Below are positions 16,520 through 26,054 of a stretch of DNA of 64,000 bases, piece after piece (position 1 is the first letter of the stretch; each line of letters begins with the position of its first letter). The position numbers were made by a program, and so were the translations under genes. The notes beneath the pieces were generated by a model, which was not told the DNA's origin, searched no databases, and was given only the letters and a program-made list of their open reading frames with translations. This DNA is from DATDAH01 sp963845425 (GTDB taxonomy: Bacteria; Actinomycetota; Acidimicrobiia; Acidimicrobiales; DATDAH01), in NCBI GenBank assembly GCA_963845425.1, contig CAWJSC010000017.1, positions 1-64,000 on the forward strand, read 5' to 3'.

Positions 16520-17709
16520 GGGGCTGTGCTCCGGAGGACAGCCATCCCGTTGCGCTGGTAGACCCAGTCCATGTTCGGCTCGGGCTCGTCGCTCAGGGCC
16601 GCACAGCGCAACGACAAGTGTTGCGGCCATCGCTGGGCCAGGAGCTCTCGGGCCACCACGAGCTCACCGAACAGCGTGCGGTCGGCGTAGCCGCGAGCCC
16701 CGAGGACCACGGCGTCGTGCTCAGCGAGGTCGTCGATGAACTGATCTTCGTGGTCTCGGCCCTCGAGCTGAGGTCCGTCGGGCAGGTCAGGGAACCACAC
16801 GGATGGAGCCGTGTGGTCGTGGCGCTCATCGGGATCGTCCTCGTGGCAGGTCGCCACCACGACCCGGCGGTAGAGGCGGCCGCCGTTCTCCCGGAGGTGC
16901 TGCTCGAGGCGCCGCCACTCGTGATGCTCCCGTGACGGCCAGGTCCTCGATCGGCTGACAGATCCCGGGTGGGCCAGTGGGAGCCAGCGGACGGCTCGAC
17001 CATCCAACTGGACCTCGATGGCTCGCCCATAGTCCCACCAGCGCAGGCGAGGCGGTGCGCCGTCGGCGTCAGCGAGTTCGGCGAAAACCCAGAGGGCGTC
17101 GTCGCCCAGGGTGATGACGAGCTCCGGCCGAGCGGCGGCCAGCTCCGTCCTGATGCGTCCGAGGTGGGCCGCCTTGGCCTCGGTGGCGATGTCGCCACGG
17201 TTGGGGTGGGGTGGGAGATCCCAGGCCTTGCCTGGTCCGGGGGGACCGAACGCCTCCTCGATCCGGGGGCGTCCGTTCTCGCTGGTCCGGTAGGTGTCGA
17301 GGCAGTCGGTGATCCAGCAGGCATCCCGTTCGAGGCCAAGTGGCTCGAGATACCAGGCGTCGAGTTGGCGACCCGAGGACCCATAGCCTGCTGAACTGAC
17401 GCTCCCATGGGCCGTGGGAGCGAACCCAACGGCGACCTTCCAGGCCTCGATCCGATCGACAGCATCGCTGCCATCCCAGAACGGTTCCGGCTCGTTGTCC
17501 ACCGGGATCGCTCCGTACACCTCGCCGGGCCGACCCGGTGGGGAGTCCCAACGGACGTGCAGCGCGCTCGGGTACGCACCGAGCACGAAGGTTGGACGAT
17601 GGTCAGTTGCGGTTGGCGCCGTGCGGGCCAGCGGTTGACCCATCGGAAAGACGCCCTGTGGCGAAGCATCCATCAGCGTTCCGGTCCCATTCGTGAGTCC
17701 CTCAGCCAC
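16516..17709 (-). CDS. Uracil-DNA glycosylase-like protein
   Basis: A 397-residue protein. The N-terminal half carries FVLGAYPSALHVRW (about 41-54), then IPVDNEPEPFW and CWITDCLDTYR. PELVITLGDDAL and PLAHPGSVSRS follow near 210 and 260. The G-x-x-P, N-E-P and H-P-G-S elements fit the uracil-DNA glycosylase superfamily (the H-P-S/G loop is motif 2). The C-terminal ~130 residues (WFPDLPDGPQ onward) look like a separate domain. In context it may act on modified bases of invading DNA. It overlaps the upstream gene by 8 bp and the downstream gene by 4 bp. Confidence 0.65.
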   Translation of the reverse strand: MAEGLTNGTGTLMDASPQGVFPMGQPLARTAPTATDHRPTFVLGAYPSALHVRWDSPPGRPGEVYGAIPVDNEPEPFWDGSDAVDRIEAWKVAVGFAPTAHGSVSSAGYGSSGRQLDAWYLEPLGLERDACWITDCLDTYRTSENGRPRIEEAFGPPGPGKAWDLPPHPNRGDIATEAKAAHLGRIRTELAAARPELVITLGDDALWVFAELADADGAPPRLRWWDYGRAIEVQLDGRAVRWLPLAHPGSVSRSRTWPSREHHEWRRLEQHLRENGGRLYRRVVVATCHEDDPDERHDHTAPSVWFPDLPDGPQLEGRDHEDQFIDDLAEHDAVVLGARGYADRTLFGELVVARELLAQRWPQHLSLRCAALSDEPEPNMDWVYQRNGMAVLRSTAP

Positions 17710-18862
17710 CGCGTCGCAGGAGGAGGATCATCGCAGCCAGTCGGACGGCGTGGTCGACCTGACCGTCGGACACCAGGTCCATTGCGGCCTTGTCGCCTGC
17801 GGTGAGGTGGTCGATGTCGCCCTCGACGGCCTTTGCATCGGCGACGAACCACGAGTTCGTCTGGAACTCGACCCGGCCAGTCGTGGCATTGACACTGCAC
17901 AGCCGACCCCGGCCATGGCCTGACGCCGGCTGAACGTTCAGGTAGTTGGGGCGCTGTGCGTCGGGCACCTCGACCTCGCAGCCGAGGGCGACGAGCTCGG
18001 TTAGGAAGCGGCGGAGATGAGGAGCCCGGTCGGCGAGCTGTCGGCGGAGGAGTCGGTTCTCGACGGCCGTGGACCACGGGGGCTCGGTGAGGTCGTCTTC
18101 GGCTGCCTGCGGGGCAGGCCCGGGCACCCAGTGTCCGGTCAGCAGGCCGCGAGGTGAGCGCAAGACCTCCCAGTGCCACGTCATCGCCGACAACTCGACT
18201 TCGGCGAGCGATGCGTGGGCGGCGCACGGGGCCCAGACGGTGGCCACGGTGGACGCTCCCAGGTCGAGCACGAGATCGTCGGCCAGCGACACCGTGATCT
18301 CCCAGCCGGACTCGTTGCAGACCGGGCACTCGGGCTCGTCCCATCCGTCGAAGGCGGAGGCGATGATCTCGCGGGCGATCGCTTCTCTCGCTCGTCCCGT
18401 CGCGACAGTGCGCCAGGTCAGGCCTTGCTCGTCGAAGAGCTGCCAGCCCAGGGACACGTCCCCGAGCACCAGACCCGTCGTGTTGACGACCGCGCCGGTC
18501 ATGCTCGCGCTCTGCCAACAGCTGACGCTGGCCACGGTCTCTGCTGCGGCCAGGTAACCGAGGGGGAGCAGGAACCAGTCCGCGTCGCCGAAGCCGAGTT
18601 GGTCCACGTCGATGGTCCAGCCCCAGGGTGTTCCGTTGATCTGTACCCCGATGTCAAGGGGCGCGATCCACTGGGGGTAGTCACCCCAAGGCTCAACGTC
18701 CTCCACCTTCTGTAGTTGGTCGAGAGCGACAGGCGACGGTCGCAATCGCTCGACCCAGGGCCCGATGTTGCCGTCGGCGGGTGCCTCGATCACGACCTCG
18801 GTGTCCGGTTCCACGAGGTGCTCGTCGTGGTCGGCCGACGGAATCGACAGCTGCGGGTTCAA
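17702..18862 (-). CDS. Hypothetical protein, block A
   Basis: TTG at 18862 is the start, preceded by GGGAGGTAACCC. The 386-residue protein is acidic and has no family I recognise. Visible features are a C-x-x-C pair in EPECPVCNESGWEI and a third and fourth Cys in VSCWQ and WAPCAAH. Its C-terminal part contains LLRRQLADRAPHLRRFLTEL, likely coiled. It overlaps the UDG-like gene by 8 bp, so the two products are probably made together. A 100-bp gap to the upstream helicase leaves room for a second promoter. Confidence 0.7.
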   Translation of the reverse strand: MNPQLSIPSADHDEHLVEPDTEVVIEAPADGNIGPWVERLRPSPVALDQLQKVEDVEPWGDYPQWIAPLDIGVQINGTPWGWTIDVDQLGFGDADWFLLPLGYLAAAETVASVSCWQSASMTGAVVNTTGLVLGDVSLGWQLFDEQGLTWRTVATGRAREAIAREIIASAFDGWDEPECPVCNESGWEITVSLADDLVLDLGASTVATVWAPCAAHASLAEVELSAMTWHWEVLRSPRGLLTGHWVPGPAPQAAEDDLTEPPWSTAVENRLLRRQLADRAPHLRRFLTELVALGCEVEVPDAQRPNYLNVQPASGHGRGRLCSVNATTGRVEFQTNSWFVADAKAVEGDIDHLTAGDKAAMDLVSDGQVDHAVRLAAMILLLRRGG

Positions 18863-18962
18863 GGGTTACCTCCCGTGACCGCCTCGATGCGGGGCTCGTC
18901 GTCGACCTGGCCTTCCCACGATTGCGGGGTACGGGTCCCCTGTGACGACTGAGATAGTCGGA

Positions 18963-21900
18963 TTATCGGGCTGCCCGGCGGCGCACTCGGGCGGCCATCA
19001 CTTCAGGAAGCCGGGATCCGCCGTCGTTGGCCGGCACGCCGAGTGCCCTGCAGATCTCGAGGCACTGCTCGGTCGTGATGTCGAGCTCGTCGGCCAGGTC
19101 GTTCACCGCGATCAGCTCGACGGGCGCGAGCGCCGGGTTCATCGCGACCTGTGCATCCGGGGCCGGAGCCTCAATCGCTTCGTCCTCCGGGAGGGTGGCA
19201 ACCGTCGGCTCCGCTTCCTCTGGTAGAGCGGGCTCGACAGCGATCCGGTCCTCGGCCACTGCCGTGAGGTCGTCGACTTCGGGCGGGCTGGTTGCTTCAG
19301 GCGGCTTGGCCCAGGACGACACCCCGGGAACGGCATTCCTCGCCCCGCCGAGTGCCTCGGCGACATGCGCGGTCAGGAACGCGTGCTCGGCCTCGGTGAG
19401 TGGTTCGCCCAGGGCGAGGTCGGTCGGATCCAACCCGGCGACGAGCTCGGTCGCCCAGCGCAACCGATCGGCGACATCGGATCGCTCCGGACCGGCGAGT
19501 CGCAGGGCCAGGTCGAAGTCCGGGATCTCCCGGGCGCAGCGCAGGGCATCGTCCCCACGGCCCCTGGACTCGAACAGCTCGGACGCCTCCCGCCATTGCC
19601 CCATGCCTTCGAGGCACGCGGCGACGAAGTCGATGTCGGTCGTCGGGAGGCGGCGGTGGAGCAGGAGAGCCCGCTCGAACCGGCCCGAGTCGGCGGCACG
19701 AGCCGCCTGTGCCTCGACGATGCCGTTGCGTGCCTCGGGGAGCTCGGGATGGTCGGTCTCGAGGGCCTCGACGAGCTCCTCGAGCGTGTCGAGCACCTTG
19801 ATGACCTGCTCGTCGTCGTCGGACAGTTCCGCGTCGGGCAGCACCTGTACCCACCGCACCAAGAGGTTCTGGAAGGGGGCCAGGAGCTCGGGAAGTTGTC
19901 GGGCGACATCGGTGTGGCGGCGACCGGCTTCTCGGACATTGGACACGACGCCGGCGGCAGCCGGTTCCTCCAACACCGACGGCTCGACTCGGGCCACGAC
20001 CCCGTAGAGCTCACCGAGGTCGACCTCACCCAGCCACCGGGTCGCTTCTTGGAGGAAGTGCTCCCGACGCTGTTCGTCCAGGCTCGGGCCTCGACGATTG
20101 AGGGCGATCGCGGCGGCGACCCCTCGGATGCGCAGCGTGTCGTGGACGATCTCGTCGAGAACGGTGTCGGACGAACGAGCGCGCTCCAGCATCCGATGCG
20201 CGCTGACCGCCAGGCGAAGGGCCCGCTCGGGGTCGTCGTCGAGGACCTGCCGGATCCGCTCCAGCTGGGCGAGTAGGAGGTCGGCGGGATCCGACTCCTC
20301 GTCGACGAGCTGGTGCAGACCATCCGGCTCGACCTCCTCCATCTCCGCGGAAGCTTCCTCACCGATGAGCGCTCTGACCGTGGTCGTGTGGTCGATGTCG
20401 CCTCGGTCCAGGAGGACCAGGGTCTCGGTCGACCGCGAGACCGCCACGTGGAACTGGTCGGCGAGGGTTCTGCCCCACAGCGACAGGACGGGCTGGGTCT
20501 CGGCCTTCGCCGCGATGTCGATGAGCTCCTGCTCTCGCCGCCCGGCGTCGACGATGCCGACGAGGGGAAAGTCCAGGCCTTTGACCTGGTCGGAGGTGGC
20601 AAGGTCTACCGCCTCGTCATCGACGGTCGGGACGGGGAGGTCCGCCGGGAGCCGGTGTCCGGGGTAGACCAGCTGAGCGGAGGGAGTGCCGGCGAAGAAC
20701 GCCGCGACGTCGGCCCAGTCCTGGTCCTCCGGGGCCCGGCAGTAGAGCACCCGGCCGACCGTTGTCTCATCGGCTCGGACTGTGGTCGCACCGCCCGGCC
20801 GAAGGTCCTTCTCGAAGCGTCGGTACTGCAGCCGCGAGCTCTCGATGACCGAGGCGATCAGCTTGGGTGAGCGGAGGTTGGCATCCAAGGCGTGCGGTTC
20901 GCGGGCCCCGAGACGACGGCCGAGGACGGTAGCAATGAGGTCCCCCAGCCAGTCCCAGCTGAAATCGGTGGGCCGAACGGTCTGGGCCTCGTCGCCGGCG
21001 ATCAGGAGCTTCGGCATCTTCCCTTCGGCCACCGCGATGCGCAGCGTCAGCGTCAGGAGCAGCATCGCCTCGACCTGGGTGAGGTCCTGGATCTCGTCGA
21101 CCATGATCGACGTGACGCCGGCGAAGCGAGCGGGCGGCGGCTCATCCACTCCCAGCAGCAGGCGGCGGGCATGCGACGGACCGGGGAACAGCCGCTCGAT
21201 GGCGTCGTCCTCGACCAGCCGCTGAGCGACCTTGTCGACGATGCCGGCCTGCGCCTTGGAGAGCACGTCCTTGCGGGCCTTCATGTAGCCGGCGGTCGAC
21301 AGCACCGGACCGGTCGTCTTGTCGATGCCGCGGAACTCGACGGGGAGCGCCCGGCCGACGGAGTGGGCGTGGAGCTCGGCGTAGAGCTCGTCCCACCGAT
21401 CGGTCCACTGCCCGAGACCCTGTCGGTGGTCACTCAGGTGTCCGGCCAACCGCTCGGCTCCGGATGTCGGCGCCATGAAGTCGATCGAGCCGGGGACCGC
21501 GCCAGCGAGGTCGACGAGGAGGTCCTCAAAGGTGAGGACGCTGACTGGCGACTCTTCGGGGCCGAATGCCCGGAAGTAGTCCGTTGCCGTCCGAGCGAGC
21601 CCGCGGCTGTAGGTGATGTAGAGGGACCGTGGGCCGCTGGAGAACGATCCGGCCAGCCACAGCGCCGTCGTCTTGCCCGGATCCCGGCGTGCCCTTGACG
21701 ATGGTGACCGGCTTGTCACCATGGGTGGCGATCGCCATCTGCTGCTCGGTGAAGGGCGAATCGCCTTCCGGCTGGAGGACCTCCTCCAGGGTGATGGGAA
21801 TCCAGTCGTCCAGCACGCCCGGATCGAGCCCGAGGTTCGTCTCGTCGTGGTGTCGGACCCGCCGCACGAGGATCTGGCGGTCCTCGAGACCGGCGCCGTC

Positions 21901-22236
21901 GACGGCGGACGAGCTGTGGGGCGCCCACCAGAGGTAGTAGTGGAACCCGCCCGAGCCGCCGAGAGGGGTGCGCAGCCAGCCCTTTCCCGCTCCCCGCACC
22001 GACTTCACCCGTCCGCTCTGGCCGCTCACGAGCATCTCGCGGAGCACGAAGTAGACCCGTTTACGCAGCGCGCCGTCCGTCGCCGGGTCGGTCAGCCACT
22101 CGAAGACATCGCTGTGGAGGAGGAGCTCCCAGCCGGCGTCGTCGTTGAACGCAGGCCGATAGTCCGGTGGGACCGGGAGCTGGAGCCCGTCGATCGCCGA
22201 GCCGGCCCAGACGGATCCACCGTCGTCCTTCGCCAT
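18963..22236 (-). CDS. UvrD-like SF1 helicase with RelE-like N-terminus (one frameshift)
   Basis: Two frames join into one protein of about 1,090 residues. The N-terminal part, RKRVYFVLREMLVSGQSGRV then GWLRTPLGGSGGFHYYLWWA, looks like a RelE/ParE-type toxin fold. Next come a Q-motif-like EQQMAIAT and a Walker A written GTPGSG in one frame and GKTTALW in the next. One extra C in the run at 21676-21678 breaks it. Further motifs are VDEIQDLTQVEAM (II), LIAGDEAQTVRPTDFSWDWL (III), KGLDFPLVGIVDAG (V) and DQFHVAVSRSTETLVLL (VI). After a helical, TPR-like region the C-terminus, VNDLADELDITTEQCLEICR, resembles the IF-2 N-terminal domain. As sequenced, ATPase and N-terminal domain are separated. Confidence 0.8.
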
Positions 22237-22267
22237 CAGTCCCCCCTCGTTTCCGCCGTACCGCTGG

Positions 22268-22933
22268 TCAGGGTCGTGGCACGTCCGGTGGGGGGAACCA
22301 CACGTCGTCGTCGAGCGCGCCGAGGTAGATGTAGTCCTCGCCCAGCTTCGCGGGCGGGGAGAAGAACTCGCCGCACTCGTTCAGGTAGATCCGGCCGCCT
22401 GCTTCGCCCTTCACCTGAGCCAGCCGCACGGCGAGCTCCGCCGCTGCGTCCTCACCGTGGTGGTCCGAGAGCAGGTCGGTGCGGACGATGTTGGGCTTCG
22501 GCTTGGTCGAGTACTCGATGTCCCGGCCCCCGGCCTTCAGCTTGTAGCGGATGCCCACGTGTGGCCCGGGCCACGGTTCGCCCGGCTGCAGGCCGGGAGG
22601 GGCCTTGGGGCTGATGACGTCGCCCTCGAACTCGAAGGCCAGCGGCTGCTGGTACTGCCCGGCGAAGTAGCAGTTGCCGTCGACGGTCGGCACGAGCACG
22701 TCCAGGTACTCGTTGATGTAGAAGGCGCCGCCCTCCTTGCCGTTGTGCTCGAGCTTCACCTCGTTGACCATGTCGACGAGGGGTTGGTGGTGCTCGGTGG
22801 TCAGCAGGGCCTCCTCGCGAGCGCTCAGCCGGTAGATGAGCCGGATCTCGTACCCGTTCGTCCCGTTGACGACGGAGTACTTGGCGTCCTTGTTCACGTT
22901 GGAGGGCACGTAGCCCGGGTACTTCATCGCCAT
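22268..22933 (-). CDS. Hypothetical protein with internal duplication, block A
   Basis: A 221-residue protein starting directly after the TAG of the helicase gene. It has two related halves: GKEGGAFYINEYLDVLVPTV with YFAGQY, and GEAGGRIYLNECGEFFSPPA with YIYLGAL. The repeated core is G-x-x-G-G-x-x-Y-[IL]-N-E-x-x-x-x-[LF]-[VS]-P followed by Y-F/L-G. No known domain is recognised. The close packing between two helicases suggests it is a subunit or adaptor of their complex. Confidence 0.75.
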   Translation of the reverse strand: MAMKYPGYVPSNVNKDAKYSVVNGTNGYEIRLIYRLSAREEALLTTEHHQPLVDMVNEVKLEHNGKEGGAFYINEYLDVLVPTVDGNCYFAGQYQQPLAFEFEGDVISPKAPPGLQPGEPWPGPHVGIRYKLKAGGRDIEYSTKPKPNIVRTDLLSDHHGEDAAAELAVRLAQVKGEAGGRIYLNECGEFFSPPAKLGEDYIYLGALDDDVWFPPPDVPRP

Positions 22934-24977
22934 CTAGTCGCTCCCCTGTTCGTCCGACGGCCAGGCGAACCCGCCGACCACCCTGGCCAGGAAGCGGCGT
23001 TCGCCCCCCGCCTCGTACCACGCGTCCCCGAGCCCGTTGACCGAGAAGGGGATGCCCCGACCCACCGCGTCGCGCCAGGCGTCGAGCAGGCGCAGTGCAT
23101 TCTCCACCAGATCGGCTCGGTCTGCCCCTTCCGTGAGTGCGAACTCGTACCCGCCGCGGCCGGCCTTGCGCTCGATCACGCCGCCTCGCTTCATCCGCAG
23201 GTGGTAGTCGCCGCCTTCGTTCGTGGCCGGACCCGGGTAGCGGTCGCCATGGGAGAGGAGGGCCAGGTCGAGGTCGCCGAGCCCAACGGAGGGGTTCTCC
23301 TCGACTGCTCGGAACGGCTCGGTCAGCTGACCCGCGACCATGAACTCGGTCCGGTCGGCTCCATCGCGGGAGACCAGCACGAGTCGGTGGGCCGGCGTCA
23401 CCCGGAACCGGCCACCGGGACGACCCCGCACGGCCTGGACCATGGCGTCGACGCCCTGAGCGTTGGCCATCGTCGTGCCCCACTCGTTCTTCACGGTGCC
23501 GAGGGTGTCCACCGAGTACTCCTGGCCGCTGAGCACGCCTTCCCACCGTTCCGGCTGTTCTGGTGCCCGTTCGCCGAGACGCTCCCACTCCTGTTCCTCG
23601 GTCGGGCGGGGCGAGGCGGGTGGTCCGGGCTGGGGCTCTGGAGATGCCTCCGGGTCGAGGCCCCACTTCCAGTAGCGGTTCTCGCCCTCGCCGGTGAGGT
23701 CCGACCAGTCCTCCCGGGCGTAGATCAGCTCGTCGACGCTGTCGGCCACGTAGAGGACGTGCATCTCGGCCTGCTTCGGGCCGTCGTCGGCGCCGAACGT
23801 CGCGGCGCAGGACGCGGCCGAGGGCCTGGATCCGCTGGCGGACGCTGGCACTCGATGCCACGGAGACGCCGATGTCGGCCTCGGGCACGTCGATGCCCTC
23901 GATGAGGGACTTCACCGACACCAGCACCGGTGCCTCGCCGGTGCGGAACGCCGCCACGGAGGCGGCCCGCTCGGAGTCCGGCAGGCGGGAGTGCTCGAGG
24001 GCGACCCGAACCTCGGGCAGCGCCTCGCTCAGCGCCCCGTGCAGCTGGGTGGCCTGGTCGACCCGCTCGTGGAAGAGCAGCACCCGACGTTCCCGTCGGC
24101 CCATGGCCTCGGTCACGAGGTGGGCGGCGACCCGGGTGCGCTCCCGGGCCCGGTAGAGGAGGTCCTTGCGCTGCGCGGTGGCCCCCACGTAGGCCCGCAC
24201 GGCTTCGCCGAGGTCGCCCTGCTTGCCGCGGAGCGACATGGCCCGGGTCGTGTCGACGCCCATCTGGCGTAGCTGGTCGGCCAGGTCGTCGACCCGGCGG
24301 CTGACGGTGTCGTACTCCTTGCGCTCGTCGGGGTGCAGGGTGAGGCCGTGGTGGTGGATCTCGTAGTCGGGCAGCCACCCGATCAGCCGGGCGTCCTTCA
24401 GGTTGAAGCGGTGGACCACCCCGCCGAGGGAGCGCCCGACCAGCTGCTCGTCGAAGACGAGGGGCTCGCCGTCGTCGTCCAGCTCCTCCCGTTCCGGTGT
24501 GGCCGACAGTCCGAGCCGGAACGCCGACGGGGTGTCGAGCACCCGAGCGAAGGACGGCGCCCCGGCCCGGTGGCACTCGTCGACGACGAGCATCAGCGGC
24601 TGGTTCTGCCGGGCCATTGCCGGCAGCTGCTTGGCTGCGCTGTTGAGCACGGCCACCAGCGCCCGGCGGTCGTCGAGGCTGTCGTGGCGCCCGGCCCCGA
24701 GCAGCCCGATCTCGTGCGCCTCGAGGTTCGTGTAGCGCTCGATGCTCACCATCCACTGACGAGCGAGCGCCTCGGTCGGGACGACCACCGCCAGCTTGAG
24801 GTCCGGCTCCGTGGCCGCGGCCCGAGCCGCAGCCGCGAGCGCGATCAGGGTCTTGCCGCCACCGGTGAAGATCTCGAGCGTTCCGCGGAACGGTCGGTCG
24901 TCACCTTCGACCCAGTCGTCGACGGCGCGCTCCTGCCAGTCGGCAAGCTCGAAGCCGTGGGTGACGATCGGCCTCAC
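22934..24977 (-). CDS. SF2 DEAD/DEAH-type helicase (one frameshift), block A
   Basis: Two frames combine to about 680 residues. The first half has a Q-like LADWQERAVDDW, Walker A FTGGGKTLIAL (about 36-46), Walker B VVDECHRAGA and motif III LSATPERE. Its motif VI, IQALGRVLRR (about 380-389), is followed at once by a frameshift near 23808. There one extra base converts an expected RTFGADDGPKQAEMHVLYV into a different frame. The second frame then covers ELIYAREDWSDLTGEG and a C-terminal accessory region (residues about 430-680) of unknown fold. The architecture is like the helicase subunit of type I/III R-M and other defence systems. The ATG overlaps the upstream gene (ATGA). Confidence 0.8.
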
Positions 24978-25279
24978 CGGTCGATTGGCCCGTCGTCTCG
25001 GGCATCCAGCTGCCGTTCGACTTCGGCGCGGATCAGCGAGGGGAGCTCATCTCGCCGCCAACGGTCGAGTTCAAGGCGGACGGCCTCCACGATCTCCAGA
25101 TCGCCTTCAATCGACGGCTGGGGCTCCCCGGGCAGGGCGGATTGGACGGAGCCGAGCTGGGAGAGGCTGTACGCGACTGCCGGGGGAGCGTCGACCAAGC
25201 GAGGCGCTGGGACCGGCTCGTCAGGCGGCAGCAGGATCGATGACGTCTCGGTCGAGCCGCCCTCGACCCGCTCACTCAA
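24974..25279 (-). CDS. Small hypothetical protein, block A
   Basis: A 101-residue protein overlapping the XRE gene by 8 bp and the helicase by 4 bp. The N-terminal half is Pro-rich and probably disordered. The C-terminal half (DLEIVEAVRLELDRWRRDEL followed by PSLIRAEVERQLDAR) is predicted to be a charged helix. It has no recognised family. Overlaps on both sides support it as a real operon member. Confidence 0.65.
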   Translation of the reverse strand: MSERVEGGSTETSSILLPPDEPVPAPRLVDAPPAVAYSLSQLGSVQSALPGEPQPSIEGDLEIVEAVRLELDRWRRDELPSLIRAEVERQLDARDDGPIDR

Positions 25280-25493
25280 GCGCGGCCAGGTCGACGAAGC
25301 TCATCTCGAGAGCCTCGGCGATCTGGCGGAGCGCCTTCGCCGAGGGCTCCTTGACGCCGTTCTCGATCTCGCTGATGTAGGGGTAGCTGAGCCGAGCCCG
25401 TTCGGCCAGCTCGCGGCGCTTGAGCCCGAGTTCGGTGCGGCGGAGCTCAACGGCCCTGCCGAGCCCCACGTCCTGGCGGTTTTCTGCTGACAT
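25272..25493 (-). CDS. XRE-type helix-turn-helix regulator, block A first gene
   Basis: ATG at 25493 gives 73 residues. GRAVELRRTELGLKRRELAE then RARLSYPYISEIENGVKEPS then AKALRQIAEALEM form a complete lambda-repressor-like helix-turn-helix. It is the first gene of the minus-strand operon and likely controls expression of the helicases downstream. The divergent 99-bp region to the PemK-like gene would hold its operator. Confidence 0.9.
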   Translation of the reverse strand: MSAENRQDVGLGRAVELRRTELGLKRRELAERARLSYPYISEIENGVKEPSAKALRQIAEALEMSFVDLAALE

Positions 25494-25592
25494 CGTAAGA
25501 AATCTGCTCTCAGTGTTGCTATTCTGCTGCCGGTGGCGTAACTTCTTGTCCCTGGGCAGAACAACAGGGACTACCGGGAGGATTCCTACGCC

Positions 25593-26054
25593 ATGAGCAG
25601 AGGGTACAGGGACAGCAGGGAGGAACACAAGGGTCGGGGCGGTGACGGGCGGCACGCCGTGCGTACGCCTCGCCTCAGCATCGTGAAGCCGGTGCCCCGT
25701 AATCGGCTCGTGCCGGGTGTGGTCGTCTGGGCCCACGTACCCTTCGACGACGAGCCGGGGGAGAAGACCCGGCCCGCCGTGGTCGTGTCGGCCTCCGCCC
25801 ACGACGTGGTGGTCCACCCGGTCACCACGACGCCGAAGCGCCACCACTACCCGGACCGCTACGTCGAGATCATCGACCTCACCGACGCAGGCGTGATCCG
25901 TCCGTGTGCCGTGGCCACCCGCACCGTCGAGGTCCCCCGCATCGACCTCATCAACATCACCGGCGAGCTCTCGACCGCCGACGCCGAGCGGGTGTTCGGC
26001 GCCGGGGTCGAGAGCGACACGGTGGTCGACGATCGGCGGGTCGATGTCTGCTGA
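25593..26054 (+). CDS. PemK/MazF-like protein
   Basis: A 153-residue protein whose core, LVPGVVVWAHVPFDDEPGEK then TRPAVVVSASAHDVVVHPVT, has the G-x-x-V-W and K-x-R-P-A-V-V-V signatures of the PemK/MazF beta-barrel. MazF-type members are sequence-specific mRNA endoribonucleases. No obvious antitoxin is encoded upstream; the sigma-like gene overlaps downstream by 11 bp. Either that gene replaces the antitoxin or this protein is a non-toxic PemK-fold regulator. A GGGAGGA lies 12 bp before the ATG. Confidence 0.7.
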   Translation: MSRGYRDSREEHKGRGGDGRHAVRTPRLSIVKPVPRNRLVPGVVVWAHVPFDDEPGEKTRPAVVVSASAHDVVVHPVTTTPKRHHYPDRYVEIIDLTDAGVIRPCAVATRTVEVPRIDLINITGELSTADAERVFGAGVESDTVVDDRRVDVC

